This document shows, in pieces, positions 19,101-27,563 of a stretch of 64,000 nt of DNA. The notes under the pieces are model-generated. The model saw nothing but the letters and a program-made list of their open reading frames with translations, was not told where the DNA came from and searched no databases. The position numbers and the translations under genes are program-made. The DNA is from Myxacorys californica WJT36-NPBG1 (GTDB taxonomy: Bacteria; Cyanobacteriota; Cyanobacteriia; Leptolyngbyales; Leptolyngbyaceae): positions 62,001 to 126,000 of the forward strand of contig JAHHHO010000007.1 in assembly GCA_019359315.1 (NCBI GenBank). The letters run 5' to 3'. Every line of letters begins with the position of its first letter. Position 1 is the stretch's first letter.

Positions 19101-22017
19101 TGTCTTTGAGAATCGCGACCTCACCCTGGGTTTCAACCGAGATCGAGCGGGTTAAGTCTCCCTTCGTCACCGCCGTTGCGACTTCTGCGATCGCTCTTAC
19201 CTGAGTCGTGAGATTGGCCGCCAGTTCGTTTACGTTATCGGTTAAGTCCCGCCAGGTTCCTGATGCACCCGGAACTTTCGCTTGACCTCCCAGCTTGCCT
19301 TCAATACCCACTTCGCGCGCTACAGTCGTCACCTGATCGGCAAACGTGGCCAGGGTGTCGATCATTTCGTTAATCGTATCTGCCAACGTTTCGATCTCAC
19401 CTTTTGCATCGAGCATGAGCTTGCGCTTCAAGTCGCCATTTGCAACGGCCGTTACAACTCTAGCAATGCCTCGCACTTGGGCAGTGAGGTTACTTGCCAT
19501 CGAGTTCACGTTGTCGGTGAGGTCTTTCCAAGTTCCGGCAACGCCTGTGACTTGGGCTTGACCTCCTAATTTGCCTTCAGTTCCCACCTCGCGTGCGACC
19601 CGCGTTACTTCAGAGGCGAAGGAACTGAGTTGATCCACCATCGTATTGATGGTGTTTTTCAGATCCAAAATCTCGCCTTTGACATCCACCGTGATTTTTT
19701 TGGACAGGTTGCCGTTTGCGATCGCGGTTGCCACTTCAGCAATGTTCCTCACCTGGGCGGTAAGGTTACCTGCCATCAGGTTGACGTTATCGGTGAGGTC
19801 TTTCCAAGTTCCGCCTACCCCTCTGACATAGGCTTGTACACCGAGTTTTCCTTCGGTTCCCACCTCTCTCGCGACCCGCGTTACCTCTGAGGCAAACGAG
19901 TTCAACTGATCCACCATCGTGTTGATCGTGTTTTTCAGTTCGAGAATCTCGCCTTTAACATCCACCGTGATTTTTTTGGACAGGTCACCGTTTGCTACAG
20001 CGGTCGTCACTTCGGCAATGTTTCTCACTTGGGCAGTCAAACTACCTGCCATGAAGTTGACGCTGTCGGTGAGGTCTTTCCAGGTTCCAGCCACTCCGCG
20101 CACTTCTGCTTGTACACCGAGTTTTCCTTCAGACCCTACCTCTCGCGCCACCCGCGTTACCTCTGAAGCGAACGAGTTCAACTGATCCACCATCGTGTTG
20201 ACTGTGTTTTTCAGTTCGAGAATCTCGCCTTTAACATCGACCGTGATTTTTTTGGACAGGTCACCGTTTGCTACTGCCGTTGTCACAGCAGCAATGTTTC
20301 TCACCTGGGCGGTCAGACTACCTGCCATGAAGTTCACGCTGTCGGTGAGGTCTTTCCAGGTTCCGGCAACTCCGCGCACTTCGGCCTGTACACCCAGTTT
20401 TCCTTCAGACCCCACTTCCCGCGCCACCCGCGTTACCTCTGAGCCGAAGGAACTGAGCTGATCCACCATCGTATTGATCGTGTTTTTCAGTTCAAGAATC
20501 TCGCCTTTAACATCGACCGTGATTTTCTTCGACAAATCACCGTTTGCCACAGCCGTTGTCACTTCGGCAATGTTTCTCACTTGGGCGGTGAGGTTACCTG
20601 CCATCGAGTTCACGCTGTCGGTGAGGTCTTTCCAGGTTCCGGCAACTCCGCGCACTTCTGCTTGTACGCCGAGTTTTCCTTCGTTTCCCACTTCCCGCGC
20701 CACCCGCGTTACTTCTGAGGCAAACGAGTTCAACTGGTCCACCATGATATTGATGGTGTTCTTCAGTTCGAGAATCTCGCCTTTAACATCAACTGCAATT
20801 TTTTTAGAAAGATCGCCATTTGCTACAGCCGTCGTTACTTCAGCAATGTTTCTCACTTGATCCGTTAAGCTACCTGCCATGAAGTTCACGCTGTCGGTGA
20901 GGTCTTTCCAGGTTCCCGCAACTCCGCGCACTTCTGCCTGACCACCCAGTTTTCCTTCTGCACCCACCTCGCGCGCCACCCGCGTTACTTCTGAGGCGAA
21001 GGAGTTCAACTGATCCACCATCGTGTTGACTGTGTTTTTCAGTTCGAGAATCTCGCCTTTAACATTAACGGTGATCTTTTTGGACAGGTCACCGTTTGCT
21101 ACAGCGGTTGTCACTTCGGCAATGTTTCTCACCTGAGCGGTGAGGTTACCTGCCATCGAGTTCACGCTGTCGGTAAGGTCTTTCCAAGTTCCAGCAACGC
21201 CTTGTACATCCGCTTGTACACCGAGCTTCCCTTCGTTTCCCACCTCGCGCGCCACCCGCGTTACTTCTGAAGCGAAGGAGTTCAACTGATCCACCATCGT
21301 ATTGATCGTGTTTTTCAGTTCGAGAATCTCGCCTTTAACATCGACCGTGATTTTTTTAGAAAGATCACCGTTTGCTACAGCGGTTGTCACTTCGGCAATG
21401 TTTCTCACCTGAGCGGTGAGGTTACCTGCCATTGAGTTCACGCTGTCGGTGAGGTCTTTCCAGGTTCCAGCAACGCCTTGTACATCCGCTTGTACACCGA
21501 GTTTTCCTTCGGTTCCCACTTCCCGCGCGACCCGCGTTACCTCTGAAGCGAAAGAGTTCAACTGCTCTACCATCGTGTTCACGATTTGAGCCGTTTGTAG
21601 AAACTCACCCTGCAATGGTTTGCCTTCGATTTCAGTAGCGATCGTATGAGACAAGTCACCATTGGCAACCGCTCGAATCACCCGAGTCGTCTCTGCCATC
21701 GGTTGCACGAGGTCTGTAATTAGCGTATTGACCGATTCAACACTCGCCTTCCAAGCGCCTTTCGCACCTCCAACTGACCCCCGTTCGTAAATTTTGCCTT
21801 CTTTACCAACGACGGTGCTAATTCGCTCTAGCTCCGTTGCCATCTGTTGGTTCATCTCGATGATTTCGTTGAGGGTATCGGCAACTTTGCCTGCGACGCC
21901 AATTTGATCGGTGGGCATTCGCACAGAAAAGTTACCTTTTTTCACCTCGACGAGGGTCCTGAGAATTTGCTTGAGATCCAAGCTATCGGTATCGCTGGTA
22001 GCAGGTGCAGTTGGCAT
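16153..22017 (-). CDS. Giant soluble poly-HAMP hybrid histidine kinase with three receivers
   Basis: This 1954-residue protein has no signal peptide or membrane segment. Residues 1 to about 985 are a tandem HAMP array. It alternates about eleven GDLS-type units ([12 protein letters not shown]) with ten EGK-type units ([12 protein letters not shown]); the latter recur every 92 residues from residue 170 to 906. A GAF domain follows (about 1000-1155), then a Q/E-rich coiled coil (1160-1250), HisKA with H1263 ([13 protein letters not shown]), an HATPase (GIGIAPD, GLGLSI), and receivers with D1616, D1738 and D1885. The HAMP layout recalls fungal group III osmosensing kinases such as Nik1/DRK1, which are also soluble. 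The downstream REC-HK-REC gene is a likely relay partner. The input signal is unknown. Confidence 0.93.
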   Translation of the reverse strand: MPTAPATSDTDSLDLKQILRTLVEVKKGNFSVRMPTDQIGVAGKVADTLNEIIEMNQQMATELERISTVVGKEGKIYERGSVGGAKGAWKASVESVNTLITDLVQPMAETTRVIRAVANGDLSHTIATEIEGKPLQGEFLQTAQIVNTMVEQLNSFASEVTRVAREVGTEGKLGVQADVQGVAGTWKDLTDSVNSMAGNLTAQVRNIAEVTTAVANGDLSKKITVDVKGEILELKNTINTMVDQLNSFASEVTRVAREVGNEGKLGVQADVQGVAGTWKDLTDSVNSMAGNLTAQVRNIAEVTTAVANGDLSKKITVNVKGEILELKNTVNTMVDQLNSFASEVTRVAREVGAEGKLGGQAEVRGVAGTWKDLTDSVNFMAGSLTDQVRNIAEVTTAVANGDLSKKIAVDVKGEILELKNTINIMVDQLNSFASEVTRVAREVGNEGKLGVQAEVRGVAGTWKDLTDSVNSMAGNLTAQVRNIAEVTTAVANGDLSKKITVDVKGEILELKNTINTMVDQLSSFGSEVTRVAREVGSEGKLGVQAEVRGVAGTWKDLTDSVNFMAGSLTAQVRNIAAVTTAVANGDLSKKITVDVKGEILELKNTVNTMVDQLNSFASEVTRVAREVGSEGKLGVQAEVRGVAGTWKDLTDSVNFMAGSLTAQVRNIAEVTTAVANGDLSKKITVDVKGEILELKNTINTMVDQLNSFASEVTRVAREVGTEGKLGVQAYVRGVGGTWKDLTDNVNLMAGNLTAQVRNIAEVATAIANGNLSKKITVDVKGEILDLKNTINTMVDQLSSFASEVTRVAREVGTEGKLGGQAQVTGVAGTWKDLTDNVNSMASNLTAQVRGIARVVTAVANGDLKRKLMLDAKGEIETLADTINEMIDTLATFADQVTTVAREVGIEGKLGGQAKVPGASGTWRDLTDNVNELAANLTTQVRAIAEVATAVTKGDLTRSISVETQGEVAILKDNINQMIANLRETTQKNTEQDWLKTNLAKFTRMLQGQRDLETVSKLILSELAPLVSAQHGVFYLMETGDAHPGYLKLLSTYAYRERKNLANRFALGEGLVGQCALEKERILITEVPHDYIKISSGLGEAAPLNAVVLPVLFEGQVTAVIELASFRRFSEIHLTFFDQLTESIAIVLNTIAASMRTEELLKQSQSLAEELQTQQKELTGTNQRLEQQARSLTASEELLKNQQEQLQQTNEELQEKAELLAVQNREVERKNQEIEQARQSLEEKAEQLALSSKYKSEFLANMSHELRTPLNSLLILSRLLSDNSENNLTLKQVEYAHTIYTSGNDLLGLINDILDLAKIESGTMSIEIEPTSFADLRHHLDRTFSQVAQDRKLDFQIHLDDSLPRTLYTDSKRLQQVLKNLLSNAFKFTEQGRVALDISLVTHGWSYDHEALNQADGVLAFAVSDTGIGIAPDKQHVIFEAFQQADGTTSRRYGGTGLGLSISREIARLLKGEIRLTSEPGRGSTFTLYLPQTYLVRREVGVENADRRERMQALFSSGTGATAQHVPPAATSTTTLPSDPTQSASMLDIALPIVIEDDREILQPGDRTLLIIEDDLNFARILLDMARQEGFKGLVATRGNVGLAMAQQFRPTAIMLDIRLPVLDGWTVLDRLKHDPNTRHIPVHIMSVEEGLQRCLRQGAIACLQKPISSDVLLNALARIREFVDRPVKALLIVEDDEVQRDSITELIGHDDVDSTTVGTGTAALEMLMSNHFDCLVLDLNLPDMNGFELIEQIKHRPSLGYLPIIVYTGRELTSQEETELRCISDTIIIKDARSPEHLLDETALFLHRVQADLPPAQRQMLENLQQNDPILLGKKVLIVDDDVRNIFALTSLLERYQIQVLYAENGRDGIARLNDNPDINLVLMDVMMPEMDGYETTQSIRQIDRFATLPIIALTAKAMLGDREKCLESGASDYITKPVDTEQLLSLIRVWLHK
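19560..21560. repeat. 276-bp coding tandem repeats of the HAMP array
   Basis: Successive copies are in exact 276-bp register: TGATCCACCA begins at 19631, 19907 and 20183, and the same block recurs in the following copies. Several neighbouring copies are nearly identical over long stretches, including synonymous sites, which points to recent duplication or gene conversion. Copies near the ends of the array are more diverged. Confidence 0.9.
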
Positions 22018-22306
22018 AATGTATTTCTGACGGAAGAGCGAGCGTGAGATACATCTCGGGATACATCTATAGTGTAATGAATTACCTAGAGATTGAAGCC
22101 TGCAAGATTGTCTAGAATTTGGTCATTGCTACAATTTTATCTTCAGAACTAACTGCTACCACTAAATCTCCTGCCCTTAGATAGATTTTGAATTACGTCA
22201 CTTCAGTAGATTGAAGGTTCTTCTTAGCAGAGCTAGAATGCTCTAAATGCTTTTTTGATCAGTTTCTCGAATAGCTTGACCTAATTAACCTCTACAGGAC
22301 GTTCTC
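22018..22306. other. Divergent intergenic region, 289 bp
   Basis: This is the shared promoter region of the poly-HAMP kinase (minus) and the small gene at 22307 (plus). It is AT-rich. I see no ORF, repeat or stable terminator in it. Confidence 0.5.
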
Positions 22307-22627
22307 TTGCAAGATCAATCACCTAATAACAGCGGCAGTGAGCCAGCGATCGATCTCAGTCAGTTGGTGAAGGCTGTGGTAAAAGTCGTGCTGAAGGCAA
22401 AGCAGACACAGAATCCTGACGAGGCTCTAGTTATTCGAGATGAGTTACATCGTCTTCCAGATCAGGTAATGACCGAGGTTCTGAATCAGGTCATGCTAGA
22501 ACTGGTGCAGATTGATCCAACCTTGTGTCGCTGGTTTATTGTGGATGTCTTTCTGCGAGATGCCGATCCAGAAGGCAGGGCAGATGTAGCAGAGCGAATC
22601 AATGTGATGATGGCAGAGTTGCAATGA
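22307..22627 (+). CDS. Hypothetical small acidic helical protein
   Basis: This 106-residue protein starts at a TTG with AGGA seven bases upstream; no in-frame ATG occurs until well into the conserved-looking part. It is mostly predicted helix (LSQLVKAVVKVVLKAKQTQ, LHRLPDQVMTEVLNQVMLEL, VFLRDADPEGRADVAERI), acidic and soluble. I recognise no family. It sits between the poly-HAMP kinase and the 21-bp repeat array that begins 48 bases after its stop; whether the array is part of its 3' UTR is an open question. Confidence 0.65.
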   Translation: MQDQSPNNSGSEPAIDLSQLVKAVVKVVLKAKQTQNPDEALVIRDELHRLPDQVMTEVLNQVMLELVQIDPTLCRWFIVDVFLRDADPEGRADVAERINVMMAELQ

Positions 22628-22674
22628 TTGCCTTTTACCTGTCTCGTTGAATCTCAAAGCGTTGTCGATGATAG

Positions 22675-22905
22675 TTTGAGCATCGCGCGTGAATGTTTGA
22701 GCATCGGGCATGAATGTTTAAACTAGGTAAACGAATGTCTGAGCATCACGCGTGAATGTTGGAGGTTCAGCGCTGAATGTTTGAGCATCGTGCGTGAATG
22801 TTTAAGCTAGATGAACGAATGTCTAAGCATCACTCGTGAAGGTCTGAGCATCACGAGTGAATGTTGAAGGTTCAGCGTTGAATGTCTAACCATCACTCGT
22901 GAATG
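22675..22905. repeat. Eleven tandem 21-bp degenerate repeats
   Basis: Eleven units of exactly 21 bp run without spacers, followed by a partial twelfth. Three subtypes are visible. Type A (for example TTTGAGCATCGCGCGTGAATG) is most common; type B (TTTAAACTAGGTAAACGAATG) is unit 3 and, slightly changed, unit 7; type C (TTGGAGGTTCAGCGCTGAATG) is unit 5 and, slightly changed, unit 10. The order is A A B A C A B A A C A. Many units hold a palindromic core, such as TCACGCGTGA or TTCAGCGCTGAA. All three forward frames meet stops, so it is not a coding repeat of a long protein. Confidence 0.95.
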
Positions 22906-23053
22906 TTTGAGGTGAACTAACTCAGGCTTAGCCTTCACTGATAAAGAGTTGATCCTCTACTACCAAATCCGCCGCTATGAAATTTGCTGCCAATGCGTGA
23001 GTCTTGATCAAACCTTGTGACTCTGCCAAAACTTCAACATCGCTAAAACAACA
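22906..23053. other. Non-coding stretch after the 21-bp repeat array
   Basis: About 150 bases with no ORF or further repeat. It leads into the hairpin at 23054-23079. Confidence 0.4.
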
Positions 23054-23079
23054 TAGGGGCGTCTGTCAGAACGCCCCTA
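23054..23079 (-). terminator. Hairpin terminator of the phasin-like gene
   Basis: TAGGGGCGT and ACGCCCCTA form a 9-bp stem with an 8-base loop, 28 bases past the minus-strand stop. The minus-strand tail TGTTGTTTTA is T-rich, so it most likely ends the phasin-like transcript. Confidence 0.65.
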
Positions 23080-23107
23080 CTAGCTACTAAACCCTAAATT
23101 GCCCGAA

Positions 23108-23470
23108 TCAGTCGCGTCTGAGCCGTCGCAATTCCTCTTGCAGATCCGTAACCTGCTGACGCATCTCATCCACGCTCGTTGAAGCTGGGGTTGGTTCGTC
23201 GTCATCTAGAATTTCAATCTTACGAGGCTCTGCCGGACGGGATGGATCAGACGTTACCGTCGGCTGCTGCTGTTGCGCCTTCTGAACCATGTCATCCACA
23301 AACCGACGAGCTTCTTCTGCATTCATCTCGCCACGCTCAACCATTTCATCGGCTAATTTCTGAACCTGCGATCGCAGTTCAGTCAACTTCTCTCCTGCCT
23401 TCTCGCCCGCATAAGAGGCAACGCCAATTCCTAAATAAACCGCTTTTTGAACCAGATCTCCCAAACCCAT
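23108..23470 (-). CDS. Phasin-like small coiled-coil protein
   Basis: The ATG at 23470 (MGLGDLVQKAV) gives 120 residues and has GGAG ten bases upstream; a TTG three codons earlier is less well placed. The N-terminal half is an amphipathic helix (GEKLTELRSQVQKLADEMVERG ending in NAEEARRFVDDMVQKAQ), like cyanobacterial phasin-family or PHA-granule-associated proteins. A P/S-rich linker then leads to a C-terminal coiled coil (VDEMRQQVTDLQEELRRLRRD). No PHA synthase gene is nearby, so granule binding is not supported by context. It is cytoplasmic and the function is uncertain. Confidence 0.65.
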   Translation of the reverse strand: MGLGDLVQKAVYLGIGVASYAGEKAGEKLTELRSQVQKLADEMVERGEMNAEEARRFVDDMVQKAQQQQPTVTSDPSRPAEPRKIEILDDDEPTPASTSVDEMRQQVTDLQEELRRLRRD

Positions 23471-23597
23471 AGTTTTCAAGCTCCATGTTGAATAATTCCA
23501 AGATACGCAGAATTGATCGGGTTGCCCAGTAGAGAACGGTTGATTTGCTGTAGAGAAAACCGTCTACACCTTGGAAACAAAAGTGGTTTAAAACAAG

Positions 23598-23695
23598 GTG
23601 ACCCGGAGACTACGCCTATCGTGAGCATCCCGTATTGCTGCTACCTTCCGGTCCTGACAAAGTTTGGGCGTCGCGATCGCATAGATCCGAGTCAC
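23598..23695 (-). ncRNA. ffs: Signal recognition particle RNA (4.5S/scRNA)
   Basis: The minus strand contains GTCAGGACCGGAAGGTAGCA, the near-universal SRP domain IV loop that binds Ffh (compare GGTCAGGTCCGGAAGGAAGC in E. coli). The ends pair as a 10-bp stem: GTGACTCGGA at the 5' end (23695-23686) with TCCGGGTCAC at the 3' end (23607-23598), allowing one G-U pair. Total length is about 98 nt, normal for bacterial 4.5S RNA. A T-rich tail (TTGTTTT) follows the 3' stem. This RNA guides membrane and secreted proteins to the translocon co-translationally. Ends are inferred from pairing. Confidence 0.93.
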
Positions 23696-23700
23696 TTACT

Positions 23701-23727
23701 AAGATAACACTTTCCTGCTCAGTTCAA
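23701..23727 (-). promoter_or_regulatory. Probable promoter of ffs
   Basis: On the minus strand TTGAAC (23727-23722) and TATCTT (23706-23701) are spaced by 15 bases, and the -10 lies five bases before the proposed first nucleotide of the SRP RNA. The spacing is slightly short, so the -35 is tentative. The -35 ends within five bases of the YciI gene stop. Confidence 0.5.
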
Positions 23728-23729
23728 GC

Positions 23730-23996
23730 TCATTCAACTACAATCTTCCATTCATAAAGTTGATAATGCACGCACCCATTCCGCACGAGCGGATCTTGAG
23801 CGACGATATTTTTCGCTTCTTCCATCGACGACGCCTTAAATAGCAACATCCCGCCACCGAAACAACTCCAATATCCCGTTCGGGCTTCATGACCTTTTGT
23901 GATCAACTCTTTGACAAACGCTTTATGAGCAGGAACATACCGATCGAAGGTCGGCCTATCAACGACTCCTTCTTCGATTTTGACAAACCAAGGCAT
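23730..23996 (-). CDS. YciI family protein
   Basis: This 88-residue protein is of the YciI/YCII-related fold (a ferredoxin-like dimer). The conserved histidine H24 (VPAHKAFV) and aspartate D68 (AQDPLV) are in place; these are the putative catalytic residues of the family, which has reported hydrolase-like or dehalogenation-like activity. The substrate is unknown. It lies directly upstream of ffs, whose promoter begins at its stop codon, so the RNA probably also receives some read-through from this gene. Confidence 0.85.
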   Translation of the reverse strand: MPWFVKIEEGVVDRPTFDRYVPAHKAFVKELITKGHEARTGYWSCFGGGMLLFKASSMEEAKNIVAQDPLVRNGCVHYQLYEWKIVVE

Positions 23997-24123
23997 TACT
24001 GCATTCTTCCTTCATTATCAATCAGGATCTATTCTGTAGCTTAAACGCTAGAGATACGCCATTAGAATAAGGCTTTGACCCATCTAAGATTCAAAAATCA
24101 ATTTTTTGTTACTACGGCATTAC

Positions 24124-24684
24124 ATGAGTAAAGAAACGCTGTTTTTCGTTGCGCTTCTGCCGCCGCAATCGATTCAAGAATATGCCACAGAGATTAAGCA
24201 CTACATCGCCGAACGATACAACAGCCGTCATGCGCTTAAATCTCCTCCGCATATTACGTTGCAACCACCGTTTAAGTGGGTGCCAGAACGACTAGATGAA
24301 TTGCACCACTCGCTTTCATCATTTGCTCAGTCTCAATCTCCGATTTCCATCACGCTAGACGGATTTTCAGCCTTTCCACCACGAGTCATTTACATCCATG
24401 TCGATCGCACCCAACCTCTCCTAACCTTGCATCAAGCTTTCATTGAACATTTGGAAGTGACAATAGGGTTAGTTGATCCAAAAGAAAAGTCGCGCTCGTA
24501 TGCACCTCACATGACGGTGGCTTTCCGAGACTTAACCAAGCAAAATTTCAAACTGGCATGGAACGACTTTAAAGAAAAGTCGCTGCATTTTGAGTTCACC
24601 GCATCTCACCTAGCTCTCCTCATTCATACAGGTCAAAGGTGGGAGGTTCACAAAGAATTTCCGTTTAGCATGGTGAATAGATGA
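24124..24684 (+). CDS. 2'-5' RNA ligase / 2H phosphoesterase family protein
   Basis: This is a 186-residue protein from the ATG at 24124 (an extension to a TTG at 24106 has no support). The two HxT motifs of the 2H superfamily are present: H43 in PPHITLQPPF and H129 in APHMTVAF, about 86 residues apart. These proteins (LigT/ThpR type) open or cleave cyclic phosphodiester bonds, such as 2',3'-cyclic phosphate or 2'-5' links in RNA; the true substrate is unknown. The next gene's possible GTG and ATG starts begin within five bases of this stop, suggesting co-transcription. Confidence 0.85.
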   Translation: MSKETLFFVALLPPQSIQEYATEIKHYIAERYNSRHALKSPPHITLQPPFKWVPERLDELHHSLSSFAQSQSPISITLDGFSAFPPRVIYIHVDRTQPLLTLHQAFIEHLEVTIGLVDPKEKSRSYAPHMTVAFRDLTKQNFKLAWNDFKEKSLHFEFTASHLALLIHTGQRWEVHKEFPFSMVNR

Positions 24685-24700
24685 AGTGATGAGGCAAAGT

Positions 24701-25618
24701 ATGCAACAGTTTGCGATGGACGCAACGCGCCACCCCGACGGAACCGCAACACAGTTTTACACCTGGAATGGATATCGCTGTGCCTACGATGTGCTGAACG
24801 AAGGACAAGGCGTTCCATTAGTGTTAATCCATCCAATCGGGGTTGGGCTGTCTCGCGGCTTTTGGCAACGCTTTAACCAAGCTTGGATTGAGTCAGGACA
24901 CCGCAACCCAATTTACAATCCCGATTTACTGGGGTGTGGCGAAAGCGATATGCCGCGTGTCGCGTATCATCCGATCGATTGGGCAAAACAACTACAATTC
25001 TTTCTGCAAACGGTTGTAAAAACGCCGTGTGTCGTAGTGGCGCAAGGTGCATTGTTTCCCGTTGCCGTTGATCTAGTAACGCTGCAACCCGATTTAGTGA
25101 AAGGTTTGATCTTAAGCGGTCCGCCCGCGTGGACGTTGGTTGCGCGAAATACTTCTGATCTGCAACATCGCATCGCCTGGAACTTGTTCGATTCACCGTT
25201 GGGCAGTGCATTTTATCGGTATGCACGGCGATCGCAGTTTCTGAAACAATTCTCAGTTAGTCAACTCTTTGCTCGCGAAACTCAAGTCGATTCTAATTGG
25301 CTCAACATATTGCAGGCTGGAGCGAGCAATCTCGATAGCCGTCATGCGGTTTTCTCGTTTCTCTCTAGCTTTTGGCGGCAAGATTACACTGCTCGAGTTG
25401 CGCAAGCTCACCAGCCCACCCTGATTGTGTTAGGCAACCAAGCAACTAGCATTAGTCAAGAAGGCAAGCCTGAAAGCTTGGATCAGCGACTAGAAGAATA
25501 CTTAGAAGCATTTCCAAATGCTCAAGGCGTAAAAATTGAGGGACGAAATGTGTTGCCTTACGAATCAACTGGGGCATTTGTAACTGCAATTGCGCCGTTC
25601 ATTCAAGCCTTGCAATAA
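24701..25618 (+). CDS. Alpha/beta hydrolase fold protein, catalytic residues apparently lost
   Basis: From the ATG at 24701 (GATGAGG seven bases upstream; GTG 24686 and ATG 24689 are alternatives) this is about 305 residues. It has the hydrolase fold: the oxyanion strand LVLIHPIGVG and the PDLLGCGESD block. But the nucleophile elbow reads VVVAQGALFP, with Q115 where a serine should be, and the C-terminal histidine position reads GRNVLPYEST. Both key residues seem absent, so it may be a binding or scaffolding pseudo-enzyme. Its stop touches that of the convergent Uma2 gene, with no terminator between. Confidence 0.8.
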   Translation: MQQFAMDATRHPDGTATQFYTWNGYRCAYDVLNEGQGVPLVLIHPIGVGLSRGFWQRFNQAWIESGHRNPIYNPDLLGCGESDMPRVAYHPIDWAKQLQFFLQTVVKTPCVVVAQGALFPVAVDLVTLQPDLVKGLILSGPPAWTLVARNTSDLQHRIAWNLFDSPLGSAFYRYARRSQFLKQFSVSQLFARETQVDSNWLNILQAGASNLDSRHAVFSFLSSFWRQDYTARVAQAHQPTLIVLGNQATSISQEGKPESLDQRLEEYLEAFPNAQGVKIEGRNVLPYESTGAFVTAIAPFIQALQ

Positions 25619-26197
25619 TTACTGAAAGACCTGTTCAGGCGCGATCGCTAAATTGGAGAACAGTGGTGAAATGATCGGGCTGCTTCCTTGAAACTGACCG
25701 ACTTCAACATAAACGTCGCCCTCTAACATCAAGACCAGAACGGTTTTCTGCTCAGGATCAATAATCCAATATTCAGGAATCCCGACTCGGCAATATTGGT
25801 CGCGCTTACGCTTATAATCGCGTTCTCGGTTGCGTTGCCCTGGACTCACAACTTCTACAACTAGCTGTGGTGGCGGCATGTCAAGTTTGATCGTGAGTCG
25901 TTTTTGCGTCAGCGCTAAATGCTCTTCTCGAAGAACAACCAAATCAGGATAGCGATTTTGAGCATCACCCTTTTTTAATACGGGAACTTGAATCTCACAA
26001 TTATGAAGTCGAACCAATCGACGGTTTATGAGTTGAATTAAAACATCGCGCAGGTTTAAAGCAATCCAATCGTTTGGTTCAGATTCTGGCGGCAATTCAA
26101 CTAGCTCCCCGTCAATCAGTTCATAGCGACTGTTGTCTGCATCATCGTAAGTTAAATATTCCTCAAACGTTGAAAATCGAGGTTTGGCTTGAGTCAT
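25619..26197 (-). CDS. Uma2 family (DUF820) putative endonuclease
   Basis: This 192-residue protein belongs to the large cyanobacterial Uma2 family with a PD-(D/E)xK nuclease-like core. It shows RYELIDGELVEL, PDLVVLREE (D85), LVVEVVSPGQ (E115) and RDYKRKRDQYCRVGIPEYWI, the family signature. Cyanobacteria often carry dozens of copies; the biological role is not known, and links to mobile elements or restriction are speculative. It lies immediately 5' of nothing obviously related; rca is upstream on the same strand with a 41-base gap. Confidence 0.9.
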   Translation of the reverse strand: MTQAKPRFSTFEEYLTYDDADNSRYELIDGELVELPPESEPNDWIALNLRDVLIQLINRRLVRLHNCEIQVPVLKKGDAQNRYPDLVVLREEHLALTQKRLTIKLDMPPPQLVVEVVSPGQRNRERDYKRKRDQYCRVGIPEYWIIDPEQKTVLVLMLEGDVYVEVGQFQGSSPIISPLFSNLAIAPEQVFQ

Positions 26198-26238
26198 AAC
26201 TCATCTCCAAGTTCTAAGAATCAGCTTTGACAAGTTTC

Positions 26239-27537
26239 CTAGTGGGCTGCTTTACCCATCGGACGATGAACAATCGTTTCTACCACTCTACGCCGATCGC
26301 TAAAGTTGATGCCGACCAAACGCACGTAATTGGCTTCGTGTTCGCCAAGACACGCTTCGAGAGCCGATAATGCGCCCGCTCCATCATCTTGAAACATGCC
26401 GTAACAGTTCCACGAATTCATCCGAAATCGGCGTTCATCAACATACTCAATGCCTAGTCGTAGCCCTTGTCCTAAAATTTGATTCACCTGGCTGACAAGC
26501 TCTGGGCTTAGACGAGTACCAGAAGACTGTCCGTTATAACTCGCAGTCGGAGTACGATTGGTCGGAGGAGCCGCTGGTTTTGGTGATGAATTCGTTGGAG
26601 GTTGGGTCGGTTCAGAACGATGCGCCACCATGTTAATCTCACCTAATCCGCGATTACCGATCGTTTGATTGTATTCCTCAACCAGGCGCAATTCTTGCAG
26701 ACGCTTCTGTTCGCGTACCAATGCCTGACCGACTTCGATCAAGTGAGGCAAACTAAAATCGGGTTTACGGAATTCTGGCGGCGCTTGCTTGCTGTTGACC
26801 ACGCGCTGAGAAATTCGATTCACGCCAACTTCCTGAATTAGCTGTTGAATTTGCTCATCGTAGAGCCGCGATCGCAGTGCACCATAGAAGTCGATCGCTT
26901 GCTCAGGAAATGTATCGACCAGCTTCTCAATGTCTCTGTGAGCGACCTGATCAACCTCAAAAATGCCACTCACAATTCCAATGCGATCGGCGCGATCGGG
27001 TTCCCAATAAAACTTGTCCATTCGCCCATCTCGAACGAGTGGAGCGTACAACGTCGCTAAGTCATTTCCCGTCACGATGATTGGAATGCGCTGCGTTGGA
27101 TCGGTGTTGTAACTTCCAGGAAGCTGGACGTTGGTTGGATTGTCGGCAATGTTCATTAACGTGCCATGAATCAGTTGAGTGTTCACGGTATATTGCGTGA
27201 ATTGATCCACTCGTCCCATGCCAGCGTCAATATCGTTGATGATTAGAACCGCCATCTTGCCGCGCACCTTCACCAGTTCACCCGCTTCTATATATCGCAG
27301 TCGCACTAAACGCGCCGGATCGCCAGCATCAGGACTTTCTAACTCCCCTGCCGACATGTAAACCGCTTCTATGCCCATCTGCTCAAACACCAGGTCGCAT
27401 TGAAAAGACTTTCCCTCACCTTTGCGCCCGTGGATTCCCAAAAGGAGCGGCACTTTTACATTAGGCAAATTCAAATAATTCTTTGTGATATGAATCGACA
27501 ATTTATCTAAAAAGCGAGGAGCGATGTAATAACTCAT
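26239..27537 (-). CDS. rca: Ribulose bisphosphate carboxylase activase with SSUL domain
   Basis: From MSYYIAPRFL (ATG at 27537; a second ATG three codons upstream also fits, and neither has a ribosome-binding site) this is 432 residues. The AAA+ domain has Walker A GRKGEGKS at 37-44 and Walker B VLIINDIDAG around 97-106, with the sensor block PIIVTGND. After a P/T/N-rich linker (about 305-341), residues 342-426 form a Rubisco small-subunit-like domain like those of CcmM (SWNCYG, EANYVRLVGI). The activase removes inhibitory sugar phosphates from Rubisco; the SSUL domain is known in Nostoc-type activases to help recruit it to carboxysomal Rubisco. Confidence 0.95.
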   Translation of the reverse strand: MSYYIAPRFLDKLSIHITKNYLNLPNVKVPLLLGIHGRKGEGKSFQCDLVFEQMGIEAVYMSAGELESPDAGDPARLVRLRYIEAGELVKVRGKMAVLIINDIDAGMGRVDQFTQYTVNTQLIHGTLMNIADNPTNVQLPGSYNTDPTQRIPIIVTGNDLATLYAPLVRDGRMDKFYWEPDRADRIGIVSGIFEVDQVAHRDIEKLVDTFPEQAIDFYGALRSRLYDEQIQQLIQEVGVNRISQRVVNSKQAPPEFRKPDFSLPHLIEVGQALVREQKRLQELRLVEEYNQTIGNRGLGEINMVAHRSEPTQPPTNSSPKPAAPPTNRTPTASYNGQSSGTRLSPELVSQVNQILGQGLRLGIEYVDERRFRMNSWNCYGMFQDDGAGALSALEACLGEHEANYVRLVGINFSDRRRVVETIVHRPMGKAAH

Positions 27538-27563
27538 AGGAACCATTTAAGAAGAACAAAGCA

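Noticed and set aside
17099-21000. Many plus-strand open frames opposite the poly-HAMP kinase
   Set aside because: They repeat with the same 276-bp period as the kinase and lack ribosome-binding sites; they are antisense shadows of the HAMP array.
22675-22905. CRISPR-like array
   Set aside because: Repeats are directly adjacent with no unique spacers, are only 21 bp, are degenerate, and no cas gene is present in the window.
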